Shown here one piece after another: positions 52,425 to 62,057 of a stretch of DNA of 64,000 nucleotides (position 1 is the stretch's first letter; each line of letters starts with the position of its first letter). Below the pieces are notes generated by a model. The model did no database searches, had not been told where the DNA came from, and saw only the letters and a program-made list of their open reading frames with translations. Source of the DNA: Chryseosolibacter sp964438975 (lineage in GTDB: Bacteria > Bacteroidota > Bacteroidia > Cytophagales > Cyclobacteriaceae). The translations under genes and the position numbers were made by a program. Where the stretch lies: contig CAYTMU010000006.1 of assembly GCA_964438975.1 (NCBI GenBank), forward strand, positions 1 to 64,000, given 5' to 3'.

Positions 52425-53882
52425 CTACAACAACGGCGACAGAAGTCGCGCGATTCGTTCGGGTAGTTGTTTGTACTTGGGGCGGCTTCGCCATACTTCC
52501 GGATCGATCTTCCGCGAATCACCCAGATCCCGAAAAAAATCTGCACGCAGCTCAGCGGCGAGTGTGGTACCGTAAACCACAGCGTTTACCTCGAAATTGA
52601 CGTCAAAACTGCGGTAATCCATATTCGCGGTTCCCACAATAGAAATGTAATCGTCCACCACCATACACTTTGTGTGTATGAATCCCTTTTGGTAGAGGTA
52701 AATTTCCACGCCAGCACTGAGCATGTCTCCATAGAAGGACCACGCAGCGGCGTTGACCAGCCGCGAGTCGGAGACACCCGGCGCGATTATCTTGACAGAA
52801 ACGCCGCTCAGCGCCGAGACTTTCAACGCATTCAAAATACTCTCGCCGGGAATAAAGTACGGCGTGATCAGCAACAGTTCCTTCCGTGCGAGGTTGATAG
52901 CCTTTACCAGGGAAAGCATGATCGTTGAGGTTGGGGAGTCAGGACCGCTGGCCGCGATCTGAACATTCTCCCTCCCTTCGGGATGCCGGCGGATATCGAA
53001 ATAGTACTGATCCGGATGAAGCTTCTTGCCTGAGCAAAAATTCCAATCGCAGAAAAACAGGTATTGCAGGTACTGGACGCCGGGACCCTCTATGCGAAGA
53101 TGTGTGTCGCGCCAGTATACTTTCTTCTGAGACTTATACCGGGGATCGTTGATGTAGCGATCGCTGATATTAATGCCGCCGACGAATCCGCAATTCCCGT
53201 CGATGACAATTATCTTGCGATGGTTCCGGTAGTGGATAGGATTGGCCAGAACGATGAATCGTATCCTGTTAAAAGGATACGCCTCAACCCCGCCGGCGAT
53301 CAGCTCTCGTGCCAGATCCTTACGAATACTTTGACTTCCAAATGCATCGTAGATAACCCGAACCCGTACGCCCTCTTTCGCTTTTCGGATCAACAGATCT
53401 TTGACCTGGTTGCCGATAGTATCGTCTTCGTAAATGTAGTACTCAAGGTGGATGTGGTGTCTTGCACGTTCGAGTGAGGCAAGTACGTCAGGAAACTTCT
53501 CTTCGCCATTCCGCAAAAGCTTTACGGCGTTGCCACCGGTCAGCGGACTAAAACTATCCCGAAGGAGAAACTTGACAAGGCTTCTCCCGTCACCGATCGC
53601 ATCAATCTCGCGTTGAAGATTCAACTCGGTTCGCGAAACCACGCCCTCAATGATCCGCTGCGCAATTACGTCGTCGTCAATCAGTTTTTTGCTGTAAACA
53701 CGTCGCTTCCGGTAATTTGTCCCAAACCAGAAATAAAACAGGATCCCTACGAAGGGCACGAAAACGACAAACAAGAGATAAGCAAGGGTCTTGTTGATAC
53801 TCGTCGTGTCAAAGATGATCCGCAGGCATACGATGATCAGGAAACAAATGTAGCAGAATTCCAGGAGTATTATCCAGCTCAT
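52425..53882 (-). CDS. cls: Cardiolipin synthase (phospholipase D family)
   Basis: 485 aa from the ATG at 53882; an upstream TTG at 53921 is less likely. Two N-terminal transmembrane helices precede two PLD catalytic HKD motifs, HYRNHRKIIVIDGNCGFVGG and HTKCMVVDDYISIVGTANMD. It joins two phosphatidylglycerols to cardiolipin at the inner membrane. It lies between the outer-membrane efflux gene (66 nt upstream) and the P-ATPase (1 nt downstream), all on the same strand. Confidence 0.94.
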   Translation of the reverse strand: MSWIILLEFCYICFLIIVCLRIIFDTTSINKTLAYLLFVVFVPFVGILFYFWFGTNYRKRRVYSKKLIDDDVIAQRIIEGVVSRTELNLQREIDAIGDGRSLVKFLLRDSFSPLTGGNAVKLLRNGEEKFPDVLASLERARHHIHLEYYIYEDDTIGNQVKDLLIRKAKEGVRVRVIYDAFGSQSIRKDLARELIAGGVEAYPFNRIRFIVLANPIHYRNHRKIIVIDGNCGFVGGINISDRYINDPRYKSQKKVYWRDTHLRIEGPGVQYLQYLFFCDWNFCSGKKLHPDQYYFDIRRHPEGRENVQIAASGPDSPTSTIMLSLVKAINLARKELLLITPYFIPGESILNALKVSALSGVSVKIIAPGVSDSRLVNAAAWSFYGDMLSAGVEIYLYQKGFIHTKCMVVDDYISIVGTANMDYRSFDVNFEVNAVVYGTTLAAELRADFFRDLGDSRKIDPEVWRSRPKYKQLPERIARLLSPLL

Positions 53883-53948
53883 ATATTGCGACGAACCTTC
53901 GTGACCAAGGACTGCCAACAATATAGCAAAGAATGCCGGAAACTCCAG

Positions 53949-55349
53949 CTACTTCCAACCGCCACCGAGCGCTCTGTACACGTCGACGACTGAACTCAAG
54001 TGGTCAAGCCGTGAGTTAACAAGACCCAACTGCGAATTCAGCGCGTTCTGGCGTGCAGTAAGAACTTCCAGGTAATTGGCAAGCCCGCTGTTCATCAACT
54101 CCTCCGAGTATCGTGTAGCAGTATCATAGGCAGCAAATTCCTCACTCCGGATCTCAATCGAGACTCCCGAAGCGTGAAAGTTGTAAAGCGCATCCGATAC
54201 TTCCCGGCTCGCCTGAAGCACTGCCTGCCGAAATCGCAACGCGGCCTGCTCTTTTTGAGACAAGGATACTTCATACTGGGTGCGTATGCGCCTTCCGTTC
54301 AACACGGGTTGGGTCAATCCGCCGAGGAGATTGGCAAACAAGGAGTTCACGCTGAACAACTCGTCGAGCTCCAGGCTCTGGATACCCGCATTTGCCGACA
54401 ATGTAAGCGATGGATAGAAGTTGCTTTTCGCAACGTTGGTCATCTCGAATGCATTCACTAATGCGTACTCGGCCGCAACAACATCCGGCCTGTTGCGCAA
54501 TAACTGGACGGGTAATCCAATCTGCATTTCTTCGGGAAGTTGCTGCTCGTCCAGCACACCGCGTTCAATGGAACGGGATTCAGCACCCAGAAGAATCGAC
54601 ATAGTATTCTCCAGCAGGTTGATGTTCGTGCGCACATCCACCAGCAACGCCCTCGCCGTGTGCAACTGAGCTTCCGTCTGCTTTACCGCAACCTCCGACA
54701 CGGTTCCGGCTTCCTTCAGCGCGCGCGTTGTTTCCAGTGCACTCTCACGCGTGACAATTGTCTGTTCAACGATACGTTCCTGTTCGTCGAGCGCCAACAA
54801 TCGGAAATACACTGTTGCTACGCCTGCGATCAGTTCAGTCTTCACAGCCTGATGCGCTGCAACAGTCTGAAGGTAGGTCGCCTCCGAAGCGCGACGGGTG
54901 CTCCGTATCTTTCCCCAGATATCAGCTTCCCAGGAAAGACCTGCGGAAATCTCATATTGTGTGAGGGCTCCGCTGAAGAAGGAGCCGAACTGGCTATTTC
55001 TCGAAAGCTCCTGGTAGTTTACACGTCCGGCTACATTTAAGGTTGGCAGCTGCCCTTGTTTACCCTGCAGGTAATACGAGCGGGCAATATCGATCTGGTG
55101 AAGCGCTACACGAATGTCGATGTTCTGCTCAAGCGCTTGCTCAATATGGCTTACCAATATAGGGTCGGCAAAAAGTTCGCGCCAGGATACCTCCGCAAGA
55201 GACGCACTGTCGCGCGCCAGCGAATCGGTTCTGAAATATTCGTTTTGGATCACCTCGGGGCGATTGTACGGTTGGGCTACGAAACAAGACTGCATCGTAA
55301 CTACCAACACAGGCAAAGCCGCAAGCGCAAAAAATCTTCTTTTATTCAT
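53949..55349 (-). CDS. TolC/OprM-family outer-membrane efflux lipoprotein
   Basis: 466 aa. Signal segment FFALAALPVLVVTMQSC ends in a likely lipidation cysteine. Two OEP repeats show the hallmark pattern: LSWEADIWGKIRSTRRASEA in the first half, GLPVQLLRNRPDVVAAEYAL and TLSANAGIQSL in the second. It forms the outer-membrane channel of the tripartite pump encoded just upstream. ATGs at 55349 and 55358 are both possible. Confidence 0.94.
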   Translation of the reverse strand: MNKRRFFALAALPVLVVTMQSCFVAQPYNRPEVIQNEYFRTDSLARDSASLAEVSWRELFADPILVSHIEQALEQNIDIRVALHQIDIARSYYLQGKQGQLPTLNVAGRVNYQELSRNSQFGSFFSGALTQYEISAGLSWEADIWGKIRSTRRASEATYLQTVAAHQAVKTELIAGVATVYFRLLALDEQERIVEQTIVTRESALETTRALKEAGTVSEVAVKQTEAQLHTARALLVDVRTNINLLENTMSILLGAESRSIERGVLDEQQLPEEMQIGLPVQLLRNRPDVVAAEYALVNAFEMTNVAKSNFYPSLTLSANAGIQSLELDELFSVNSLFANLLGGLTQPVLNGRRIRTQYEVSLSQKEQAALRFRQAVLQASREVSDALYNFHASGVSIEIRSEEFAAYDTATRYSEELMNSGLANYLEVLTARQNALNSQLGLVNSRLDHLSSVVDVYRALGGGWK

Positions 55350-55371
55350 GATCACCATGATTCTTCGTGTG

Positions 55372-58300
55372 TCAAACATGTCCGCTTTCATCCACTACCT
55401 TCTTCGTGCTCAGCTTCTCGTGAAGCCACTGGAACAGGATGTACAGGATCGGGATAACAAACACGCCAATAACGGTTCCGATCAGAAGGCCTCCGACCGC
55501 CCCGGTTCCGATAGACCGATTGCCTTGTGCACCAATCCCCGACGCGAACACCAACGGCAAAAGCCCGATGATGAACGCGAAAGACGTCATCAAAATCGGT
55601 CTTAGCCTCACTTTCGCACCTTCAATGGCAGCGTCGACAATCGAATACCCCGCGCGACGGCGCTGGATACCAAACTCCACGATCAGAATGGCGTTCTTCG
55701 CAAGAAGCCCGATCAGCATGATCATCGCGATCTGGAAATAAATATTTATCTGCAGCCCGGCGAACTTGGTTGAAACATATGCACCCATGATACCAACGGG
55801 TAGCGACAATAACACCGAGAACGGGATGAGATAGCTTTCGTACTGACCTGCGAGAATGAAATACACAAAAAGAATACTTAGAATGACGATAAACAGCGTC
55901 TGGTTACCGGCTGCGATCTCTTCACGCGTCAACCCGGAGAAGTCGATCGTAAAATTCGAAGGCAGCGCAGTCGCGCTCACTTCCTGGACGGCACGGATCG
56001 CGTCACCCGACGAATATCCCGGAGCGGCGGAACCATTGACGCTCGCGGAATTGAACAGGTTGAAGCGCGTTACGGCCTGCGGCCCGTAGATTCGTTTCAG
56101 GTGCACGAATTCCGTAACCGGAGCCATCTCTCCCGAAGAGTTTCGCACGAAAAGTGAATTCAGACTCTCAGGTGTCGCCCGGTCACGTGGCAGTGCCTGT
56201 ATATATACCCTGTATTGCTTGCCAAAGCGCGAGAAGTTCGCCGCGTAGATCCCGCCGACATATCCCTGGAGCGTCGCAAATATACTGCTAACAGAAACAC
56301 CTGCCTCCTTCGCCTTTGCTACATTGAGCTCCATCTCGTATTGGGGAAACTTCGTGCTGAACGACGTTTGCGCAAACATGATCTCGGGGCGTTGCATCAA
56401 CTGGCGAAGAAAATCCTGTGTAACGCGATCGAGCTCCGTAAATTCTCCCCCGAGCCTGTCGAGTACCGTCATCTCAAATCCGGATGAAACGCCAAAGCCG
56501 GGGATGCTTGGAGGCGCGAAGAAAAGGAAATTCGCCTCCGGAATAGTCGCCGCAGCAGCAAACATCTGCCCCATGATCGCATCAACCGACGTCGATTCAT
56601 CCTTGCGTTCATCCCATGGCTTGAGCTTGAGGAACCCAAGTCCGTAGTTACTACCCGCTCCGGAGATCAGACTGAAACCATTGACAAGCGAGCCCCCTTC
56701 AAAACCGGGAATATCCTTGATCTTGTCGTAAAGTTCCTGCGTCACAGCAACGGTGCGGTCCAGTGTGGCGCCAGGCGGCAACTCGACGTTCGCGAAGATC
56801 ATACCGCGATCCTCTGACGGCACAAAGCCGGTAGAAGTCGTTGATGAAGCCCACCAGATACCTGCTGCAGATACCAGAAGGATCAGCGGCGTAACCCATT
56901 TGTAACGGTACAGGAAAGAAAGTGAACGCACATAACGCTGCGTCGTTGCCTCAAAGGCAATGTTGAATCCGCGGAAGAAACGTTTCAGGAATCCCTTCTT
57001 CTCTTCTTTTTCATCATGCGCCGGCTTCAGCAGTATCGCGCAGAGCGCAGGGCTGAGGGTCAAGGCGTTCAAGGCTGATATCGCGATCGCAACGATAAGC
57101 GTAACCCCGAATTGTTCATAGAACACACCGGTCGGTCCCGAGATAAACGTCACCGGAATAAACACGGCACTCATCACCAGCGTAATGGAAATGATCGCAC
57201 CGGTGATCTCTTCCATCGCTGAGTGTGTCGCTGCCCGGGCTGACTTGGCGCCTTCTTCCAGTTTGGCGTGAACCGCCTCGACGACAACAATGGCGTCGTC
57301 GACAACGATCCCGATGGCGAGCACAAGCGCGAACAGTGTCAGCAGGTTGACGGAATATCCGAAAATGTTAAGAAAGAAGAACGTCCCGATAATGGACACG
57401 GGAACGGCGATCGCAGGAATGAGAGTCGAGCGAAAGTCCTGCAGGAATATGTACACAACAAGAAATACCAGGAGAAACGCCTCAATGAGGGTTGTGATAA
57501 CTTTCGCGATCGACGCATTGAGGAATTCATTCGTATCAAAGTTGACACTGACCTCTATACCCCGTGGGAAATCCTCCCGAAGTTCGGCAATTGTTGCATG
57601 GATATTCTCGATAATTTCCTGGGCATTGGAGCCAGGTGTCTGGTACACGCCCATACTGACGCCGGGCAGGTTGTTGGTATACGACACAACGCTGTAGCCT
57701 TCAGCATCCAATTCAACATCGGCAACATCCGACAACCGGAGAAACTGGCCGTTGTCAAGTGCCTTGATGATAATGTCTCGGTATTGCTCCTCCGTACTGA
57801 ATCGTCCGCCGTAGCGTATGACATACTCGAACGCCTCTGCGTTGTTCTGTCCAAGAGATCCGGCTGCAGCTTCAAGGCTTTGTTCGTTAAGAGCTTCCAG
57901 AACGTCCGAGGGAATAAGTCCATACGCCGCCAAACTTTCAGGACGCAACCAGATCCTCATCGCATACGTCTTGGCGCCAAACACCGACACATCCCCCACA
58001 CCGCTGATCCGTTTCAGTGCGGGCAGTACGTTGATGTTGAGATAGTTTTGAATGTATGTGGCATCGTAGTTCTCGTTCTCTGAAAACACCGTGAGGAACA
58101 TCAATGCGCTGGTCTGTTGTTTCTGCGTAATGACACCAGACTGTGTGACCTCTCGCGGCAGCAGGGGAGTCGCACGTGCCACACGGTTCTGCACATTGAC
58201 CGCAGCGATGTCAGGGTTCACCCCCTGCTTAAAAAATACCCGTATCTGGGCAGAGCCGTTGTTGCTGGCAGTGGAAGTGATATAGGTCATATCCTCCACA

Positions 58301-58512
58301 CCATTGATCTGCTCTTCGATCGGAATGATCACACTCTCGAGAACGGTCTGCGCGTTAGCACCCGGATAATTAGCAATCACCTGCACCGTTGGCGGAGCGA
58401 TGTCGGGGTATTGCGTTACCGGTAGTGTGGTCAACCCGAGGACACCGAGAATCAGAACTATGATCGAAATGACCGTCGATAGGACAGGTCTGTCAATAAA
58501 TTTCTTCAGCAT
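55372..58512 (-). CDS. RND multidrug efflux transporter, AcrB/MexB (HAE1) type
   Basis: 1046 aa, full length. The start MLKKFIDRPVLSTVISIIV, porter-domain repeats and the helix-4 proton relay pair in ALVLAIGIVVDDAIVVVE (two adjacent Asp) and the helix-10 AMIMLIGLLAKNAILIVEF identify a drug/proton antiporter. It sits in the inner membrane and docks with the adaptor and TolC-like channel encoded on either side. Spacing to the adaptor gene is 9 nt. Substrate range unknown. Confidence 0.97.
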   Translation of the reverse strand: MLKKFIDRPVLSTVISIIVLILGVLGLTTLPVTQYPDIAPPTVQVIANYPGANAQTVLESVIIPIEEQINGVEDMTYITSTASNNGSAQIRVFFKQGVNPDIAAVNVQNRVARATPLLPREVTQSGVITQKQQTSALMFLTVFSENENYDATYIQNYLNINVLPALKRISGVGDVSVFGAKTYAMRIWLRPESLAAYGLIPSDVLEALNEQSLEAAAGSLGQNNAEAFEYVIRYGGRFSTEEQYRDIIIKALDNGQFLRLSDVADVELDAEGYSVVSYTNNLPGVSMGVYQTPGSNAQEIIENIHATIAELREDFPRGIEVSVNFDTNEFLNASIAKVITTLIEAFLLVFLVVYIFLQDFRSTLIPAIAVPVSIIGTFFFLNIFGYSVNLLTLFALVLAIGIVVDDAIVVVEAVHAKLEEGAKSARAATHSAMEEITGAIISITLVMSAVFIPVTFISGPTGVFYEQFGVTLIVAIAISALNALTLSPALCAILLKPAHDEKEEKKGFLKRFFRGFNIAFEATTQRYVRSLSFLYRYKWVTPLILLVSAAGIWWASSTTSTGFVPSEDRGMIFANVELPPGATLDRTVAVTQELYDKIKDIPGFEGGSLVNGFSLISGAGSNYGLGFLKLKPWDERKDESTSVDAIMGQMFAAAATIPEANFLFFAPPSIPGFGVSSGFEMTVLDRLGGEFTELDRVTQDFLRQLMQRPEIMFAQTSFSTKFPQYEMELNVAKAKEAGVSVSSIFATLQGYVGGIYAANFSRFGKQYRVYIQALPRDRATPESLNSLFVRNSSGEMAPVTEFVHLKRIYGPQAVTRFNLFNSASVNGSAAPGYSSGDAIRAVQEVSATALPSNFTIDFSGLTREEIAAGNQTLFIVILSILFVYFILAGQYESYLIPFSVLLSLPVGIMGAYVSTKFAGLQINIYFQIAMIMLIGLLAKNAILIVEFGIQRRRAGYSIVDAAIEGAKVRLRPILMTSFAFIIGLLPLVFASGIGAQGNRSIGTGAVGGLLIGTVIGVFVIPILYILFQWLHEKLSTKKVVDESGHV

Positions 58513-58521
58513 CGCACGGTG

Positions 58522-59643
58522 TTATTTAAATATGACTTTCACAGGTCTTGCAATGCTGTCGAAGGGCACTGCCTGAGGTTGGATGAGCGTGTTGTCTCGC
58601 AGCTTGCCAGTACCCTGCGCAGCGATCTTCTCGCCGGGCTCAATTCCTGAGCGTACGATCACCAGGTTGTCTACGCGTTCCTCAACCTCGATAGGATTGC
58701 TTACCACGACCGTGTCGCCCTGAACTTTATAGACGTAAACGATCCCCTGCAGTTCGAAGGTGGATGTCGCAGGTACGACGGGCACCTGCTCGTAAGTTTC
58801 GGGAAGCCGGACAATTCCGCTGTTACCATGCGTCAGCAGGCGATCGGGATTGGGGAAGGTAGCCCGAAAGCTCACGGTACCGGTGGTACGGTTCACCTGA
58901 CCCGTTACGGTTTCGATCTTCCCGGGTCGTGGATACGCGCGTCCGTTGACAAGTACGAGTTCGACCGGGGGGAAATTGTTGATCTTATCCGTCAGGGTCT
59001 TTCCCTCGGTATGTTGAATAAAGTCAAGGTAGTCGCGCTCATTCATTGAAAAGAAGGCGTACACATCGTCTATATCCGACACAGTGGTCAACGGCGAAGG
59101 GTCAGAAGGGCTGGCAAGCGATCCCTGCCGGAAGTTGATAGCACCGACATAGCCATCGATCGGACTTTTGATCGTCGCATAGTCAATACTAGCAGTAATG
59201 CTGTTGTAGCTGGCCTCTGCCTGCGCGAGTCGCGCTTGCGCCGTTTCCAGTTGTATATTACTGATGATACCCTTCTCGACGAGCGGCTTCAGCTTTTCAA
59301 CTTCCACACGGGCGGCATTGACATTTGCCTCCGCTGCGCCTGCATCCTGTGTCAGTGTTTGCGTCTCAAGTTTGAAAAGCGTCTGCCCCTTTCGCACACG
59401 CGCCCCTTCATCCACTAAAACCGCCGTGATATAACCGGGCACCTTTGCCCGGACGGCGCTGCTGATGGTTCCTTCAATGCTTGCCGGGTAGGTCGAATAG
59501 CCTGTGACAGTCTTCAGCGGCACCTCGACTACCGGTATGGGTATACGCGCCGTTCCCCGGCCCTGGACAGCCTGTGGCTTATCCTGGCAGCCGCTGAGGA
59601 GGACGGTTACAGCGGAGAGTATCGGAAGCGCGAATTTTCTCAT
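58522..59643 (-). CDS. RND efflux periplasmic adaptor (AcrA/MexA family) lipoprotein
   Basis: 373 aa. Lipoprotein signal AVTVLLSGCQDKP. The lipoyl-like half-motifs flank an alpha-hairpin: VRAKVPGYITAVLVDEGARV RKG (given in parts) before it and IKSPIDGYVGAINFRQG after it. A beta-barrel and a membrane-proximal domain follow (VTGQVNRTTGTVSFRATFPN). It bridges pump and outer-membrane channel. It starts 13 nt after the tetR stop, first of the three pump genes. Confidence 0.95.
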   Translation of the reverse strand: MRKFALPILSAVTVLLSGCQDKPQAVQGRGTARIPIPVVEVPLKTVTGYSTYPASIEGTISSAVRAKVPGYITAVLVDEGARVRKGQTLFKLETQTLTQDAGAAEANVNAARVEVEKLKPLVEKGIISNIQLETAQARLAQAEASYNSITASIDYATIKSPIDGYVGAINFRQGSLASPSDPSPLTTVSDIDDVYAFFSMNERDYLDFIQHTEGKTLTDKINNFPPVELVLVNGRAYPRPGKIETVTGQVNRTTGTVSFRATFPNPDRLLTHGNSGIVRLPETYEQVPVVPATSTFELQGIVYVYKVQGDTVVVSNPIEVEERVDNLVIVRSGIEPGEKIAAQGTGKLRDNTLIQPQAVPFDSIARPVKVIFK

Positions 59644-59656
59644 AATCGATCAGACG

Positions 59657-60250
59657 TTAAGTGTTGTTCTTGTTATTGCTTTTGTTTGTAGTGCCATCCC
59701 ACAGCGCCTCGGCGATGCGCTCCTGATCCGCTTTGCTCACCGGCTTCTTACCGAATACATGCAGTTTTGCCGCAGTGCTGATACTTCCCGTGACAAGCAG
59801 CAGGAGAATCTCCGGTTTGAATGATTTGAATACCCCCTTCTTGCATCCCATCGCAAAAAAATCATACAAACGTCCCTGGGAGTAATTGGGGAATTTATTG
59901 GTACTAAACGGAGAATTGACGAATTGTTCGAAAAAGATGAGAACGTTTGATTCCCGAACGAAGAAATCGTACAGGTTGGTCCATATCCGAAAGAAGTTGT
60001 CGCGATAGAAATCGCTGGCGATGATGGAGTCCTCTATGACTGTCGCTACGCGCTGTCGGTTATACTCGTACAGAGCGCAGATCAGTTGGTCTTTACTCTC
60101 AAAGTAATGGTAGACCGTTCCGGCTGCCACGCCGGCTTTGCCCGCTACAAGGCTCATGGTAGCGCCGTGAAAACCGTAGTCGCGGATGAGATCCAGGGTG
60201 CTTTCAAAAATAGCCTGTCTCTTATCTCCGGAGTCTTCGCGCATAGCCAT
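59657..60250 (-). CDS. TetR-family transcriptional repressor of the efflux operon
   Basis: 197 aa. The N-terminal HTH is IFESTLDLIRDYGFHGATMS followed by VAGKAGVAAGTVYHYFESK. The C-terminal ligand-binding domain is helical, ending in a basic, Asn-rich tail. It is the first gene of the tetR-adaptor-pump-channel operon, and a palindrome typical of TetR sites lies directly upstream of its ATG, so self-repression is likely. A second ATG two codons in (60244) is possible. Confidence 0.93.
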   Translation of the reverse strand: MAMREDSGDKRQAIFESTLDLIRDYGFHGATMSLVAGKAGVAAGTVYHYFESKDQLICALYEYNRQRVATVIEDSIIASDFYRDNFFRIWTNLYDFFVRESNVLIFFEQFVNSPFSTNKFPNYSQGRLYDFFAMGCKKGVFKSFKPEILLLLVTGSISTAAKLHVFGKKPVSKADQERIAEALWDGTTNKSNNKNNT

Positions 60251-60275
60251 GAATGAACTGATTGAACGTTCATTC
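60251..60275. promoter_or_regulatory. TetR-type operator upstream of the efflux operon
   Basis: TGAACGTTCA (60263-60272) is a perfect palindrome inside GATTGAACGTTCATTC (60260-60275, one mismatched pair). A further GAATGAAC at 60251-60258 is the exact complement of GTTCATTC (60268-60275). It lies between the promoter box and the tetR start, so a bound dimer would block transcription. Confidence 0.7.
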
Positions 60276-60317
60276 GGTCATAAAGTTCCAGCTTCAGGTA
60301 ATCTTTTTTCATCGGCG

Positions 60318-60325
60318 CAAAAATA
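60318..60325 (-). promoter_or_regulatory. -7 box of the efflux operon (TATTTTTG)
   Basis: Plus-strand CAAAAATA reads TATTTTTG on the minus strand, an exact TAnnTTTG, 67 nt upstream of the tetR ATG and upstream of the operator. No clear -33 element. The rest of the 285-bp gap 60251-60535 shows nothing further. Confidence 0.45.
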
Positions 60326-60535
60326 TCCTATTTCAAACGTTTTCGGCGAAAAGATTGATGGACGGAGATTCATACCTTCAGCATGATGTTGAACATGAAA
60401 ATGGTCCACTCAACATCGGCTTCATGGAAAATGAGACATCTCCGCTGTCTGGTTTTCCGGATAAAATGCAATCATCACATTAAAGAAGTATTCTGAACGG
60501 TTATATTTCTCTTGTCATCGGGAAATAATACGCCT

Positions 60536-61168
60536 ATGAAAAAAATAAACATACTGATCATCGACGACGAAGCACTGATACGTGAAGGGCTTCGGTCATT
60601 GCTTGCAGGCGAAAGCTTTGTGGATGAAATTTTTGAAGCCTCGGATGCGGACGAGTTCCACGCCGTCATCAAAAGTGCCCACATCGATCTGATCTTGCTG
60701 GATATCCGGTTGCGGAACACGACTGGCGTAGAGCTGTTGGAGACAATCCGAAACCTTGAACATCAACCCAAGGTCATCGCCGTCACAGGCATGGAAGGCG
60801 TAGAACTCATCATCAATTTGCTGAAAAGCGGCGTAGATGGTATTGTGTACAAACTGGACGGATACGAAGAGATCCGCAAGACGATCAGCAGCATTTTGGC
60901 GTCGGGCAACTACTACCCCGAAAAAGTCCTGCGCATCATACAATCAAACGCGAAAGCGTGGGACCATACGCCAACGGTTGTACTGCAAGCGACTGAGTTG
61001 AACATGCTCAGGGCAATTGCCCGCGGATCGATCACAAAAGAGATCGCCGCCGAGTTGAAGATGGCCGAGACGACCGCCGAGACATACCGAATGCGGTTGC
61101 TCAGGAAAGTAGGCGTTCCCAACACTGCGGCATTGCTGGCGTACGCTTATCGCAACGGTATACTGTGA
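60536..61168 (+). CDS. NarL/FixJ-type response regulator
   Basis: 210 aa. The receiver domain starts KKINILIIDDEALIREGL, with the phospho-acceptor Asp in LILLDIRLR (Asp56), Thr in VIAVTGME and Lys in GIVYKLDGYEE. The C-terminal LuxR HTH runs TELNMLRAIARGSITKEIAAEL to TYRMRLLRKVGV. It is a DNA-binding output protein. It converges on the histidine kinase gene with only 2 nt between stops, so the two form a likely pair. The ATG at 60536 is preferred to an upstream TTG. Confidence 0.93.
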   Translation: MKKINILIIDDEALIREGLRSLLAGESFVDEIFEASDADEFHAVIKSAHIDLILLDIRLRNTTGVELLETIRNLEHQPKVIAVTGMEGVELIINLLKSGVDGIVYKLDGYEEIRKTISSILASGNYYPEKVLRIIQSNAKAWDHTPTVVLQATELNMLRAIARGSITKEIAAELKMAETTAETYRMRLLRKVGVPNTAALLAYAYRNGIL

Positions 61169-61170
61169 CG

Positions 61171-61920
61171 TCAGTCCTCCGGGGCTTCACTTTCGTCCGG
61201 CATGCGCGCGTTGGTTTTCACGGTCAGTGTCGCCAGCAGGCCTCGTTTACCCTGCGAGTAGGTGATGGTGGCACCGATGACAGCTGATCGGAGTTTGAGA
61301 GTATTGTTCTTGCGCTTCAGGCGTTGAATGAATTCAGGAATCTTCGAAAAGCCCGTTCCATCGTCTTCCACCTCGATCGAGAGCGCATTCGGCCGCCAGG
61401 TGGTTCTAACCCACACATGCCAGGCGTCGGAATGTTTGAAGGCATTGTGAACGAGTTCCTGGATGATGCGGAACACATAATGCTCAACCCGCGGAAAAAG
61501 CGCGACGGGATCGCCGGAGCTCTCGTAATGGACGTGGCCGGTCCCGGGGTGTTCCATATTCTGACAAAGCAACGCGATCGCTTTATCCAGCGTTTCACCT
61601 TCGACCCTGGTAGGGAGGAGACGGCGGGAAATATTTCTGACCACGTGAATGACCTGATCGAACTCGCTTCCCATCTTGACCGCCAAAGTGGCGACTTCGG
61701 TTTGGTCGCGCGACGATCGTTCCATCCTGTCGATGTACAATCGAAAGACTGACAATCGCTGGATCAGGTCGTCGTGCAATTCGGCGCCCATTTCGGAAAT
61801 GATCTGTTCAGATATTTCCGCGACGCGGCGTGAGACCTCAGCCTCGAGTTTTTTTCGCGAGAGGAAAATGACCATGGATGTTTTGATTATAAGTGTTAAA
61901 TTATAATAAAGAACCCTCAT
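61171..61920 (-). CDS. Short sensor histidine kinase (HisKA_3 type) without a sensor domain
   Basis: 249 aa from the ATG at 61920; an ATG at 62025 would add 35 residues of low-complexity sequence. One hydrophobic segment (about 5-20) leads straight to the dimerisation helix with the phospho-His in GAELHDDLIQRLSVFRLYID (His49). The ATPase domain has the N box IIQELVHNAFKHSDAW and G box EVEDDGTGFSKIP, with an unusual basic stretch (LKRKNNTLKLRSAVIG) where the lid and second G box normally are. No PAS, GAF, HAMP or TPR region is present, so sensing must come from another protein, plausibly the divergently encoded TPR protein. Confidence 0.85.
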   Translation of the reverse strand: MRVLYYNLTLIIKTSMVIFLSRKKLEAEVSRRVAEISEQIISEMGAELHDDLIQRLSVFRLYIDRMERSSRDQTEVATLAVKMGSEFDQVIHVVRNISRRLLPTRVEGETLDKAIALLCQNMEHPGTGHVHYESSGDPVALFPRVEHYVFRIIQELVHNAFKHSDAWHVWVRTTWRPNALSIEVEDDGTGFSKIPEFIQRLKRKNNTLKLRSAVIGATITYSQGKRGLLATLTVKTNARMPDESEAPED

Positions 61921-62057
61921 AAGATATGACAGCGAGAAAATTTCCGGTGCTAGTTGTGTTGATTTTCTATCGCTAGAGGAAAGTCGACTTCGACGGAGAG
62001 AGGGTTCAATTATCGCATTGGCCATCGATACACTATTTGCAATAATATCCGTAGCCT

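Noticed and set aside
61921..62025. 35-residue N-terminal extension of the histidine kinase
   Set aside because: Low-complexity Ser/Arg-rich sequence with no domain, reaching close to the divergent TPR gene; the inner ATG leaves room for promoters. Not excluded.
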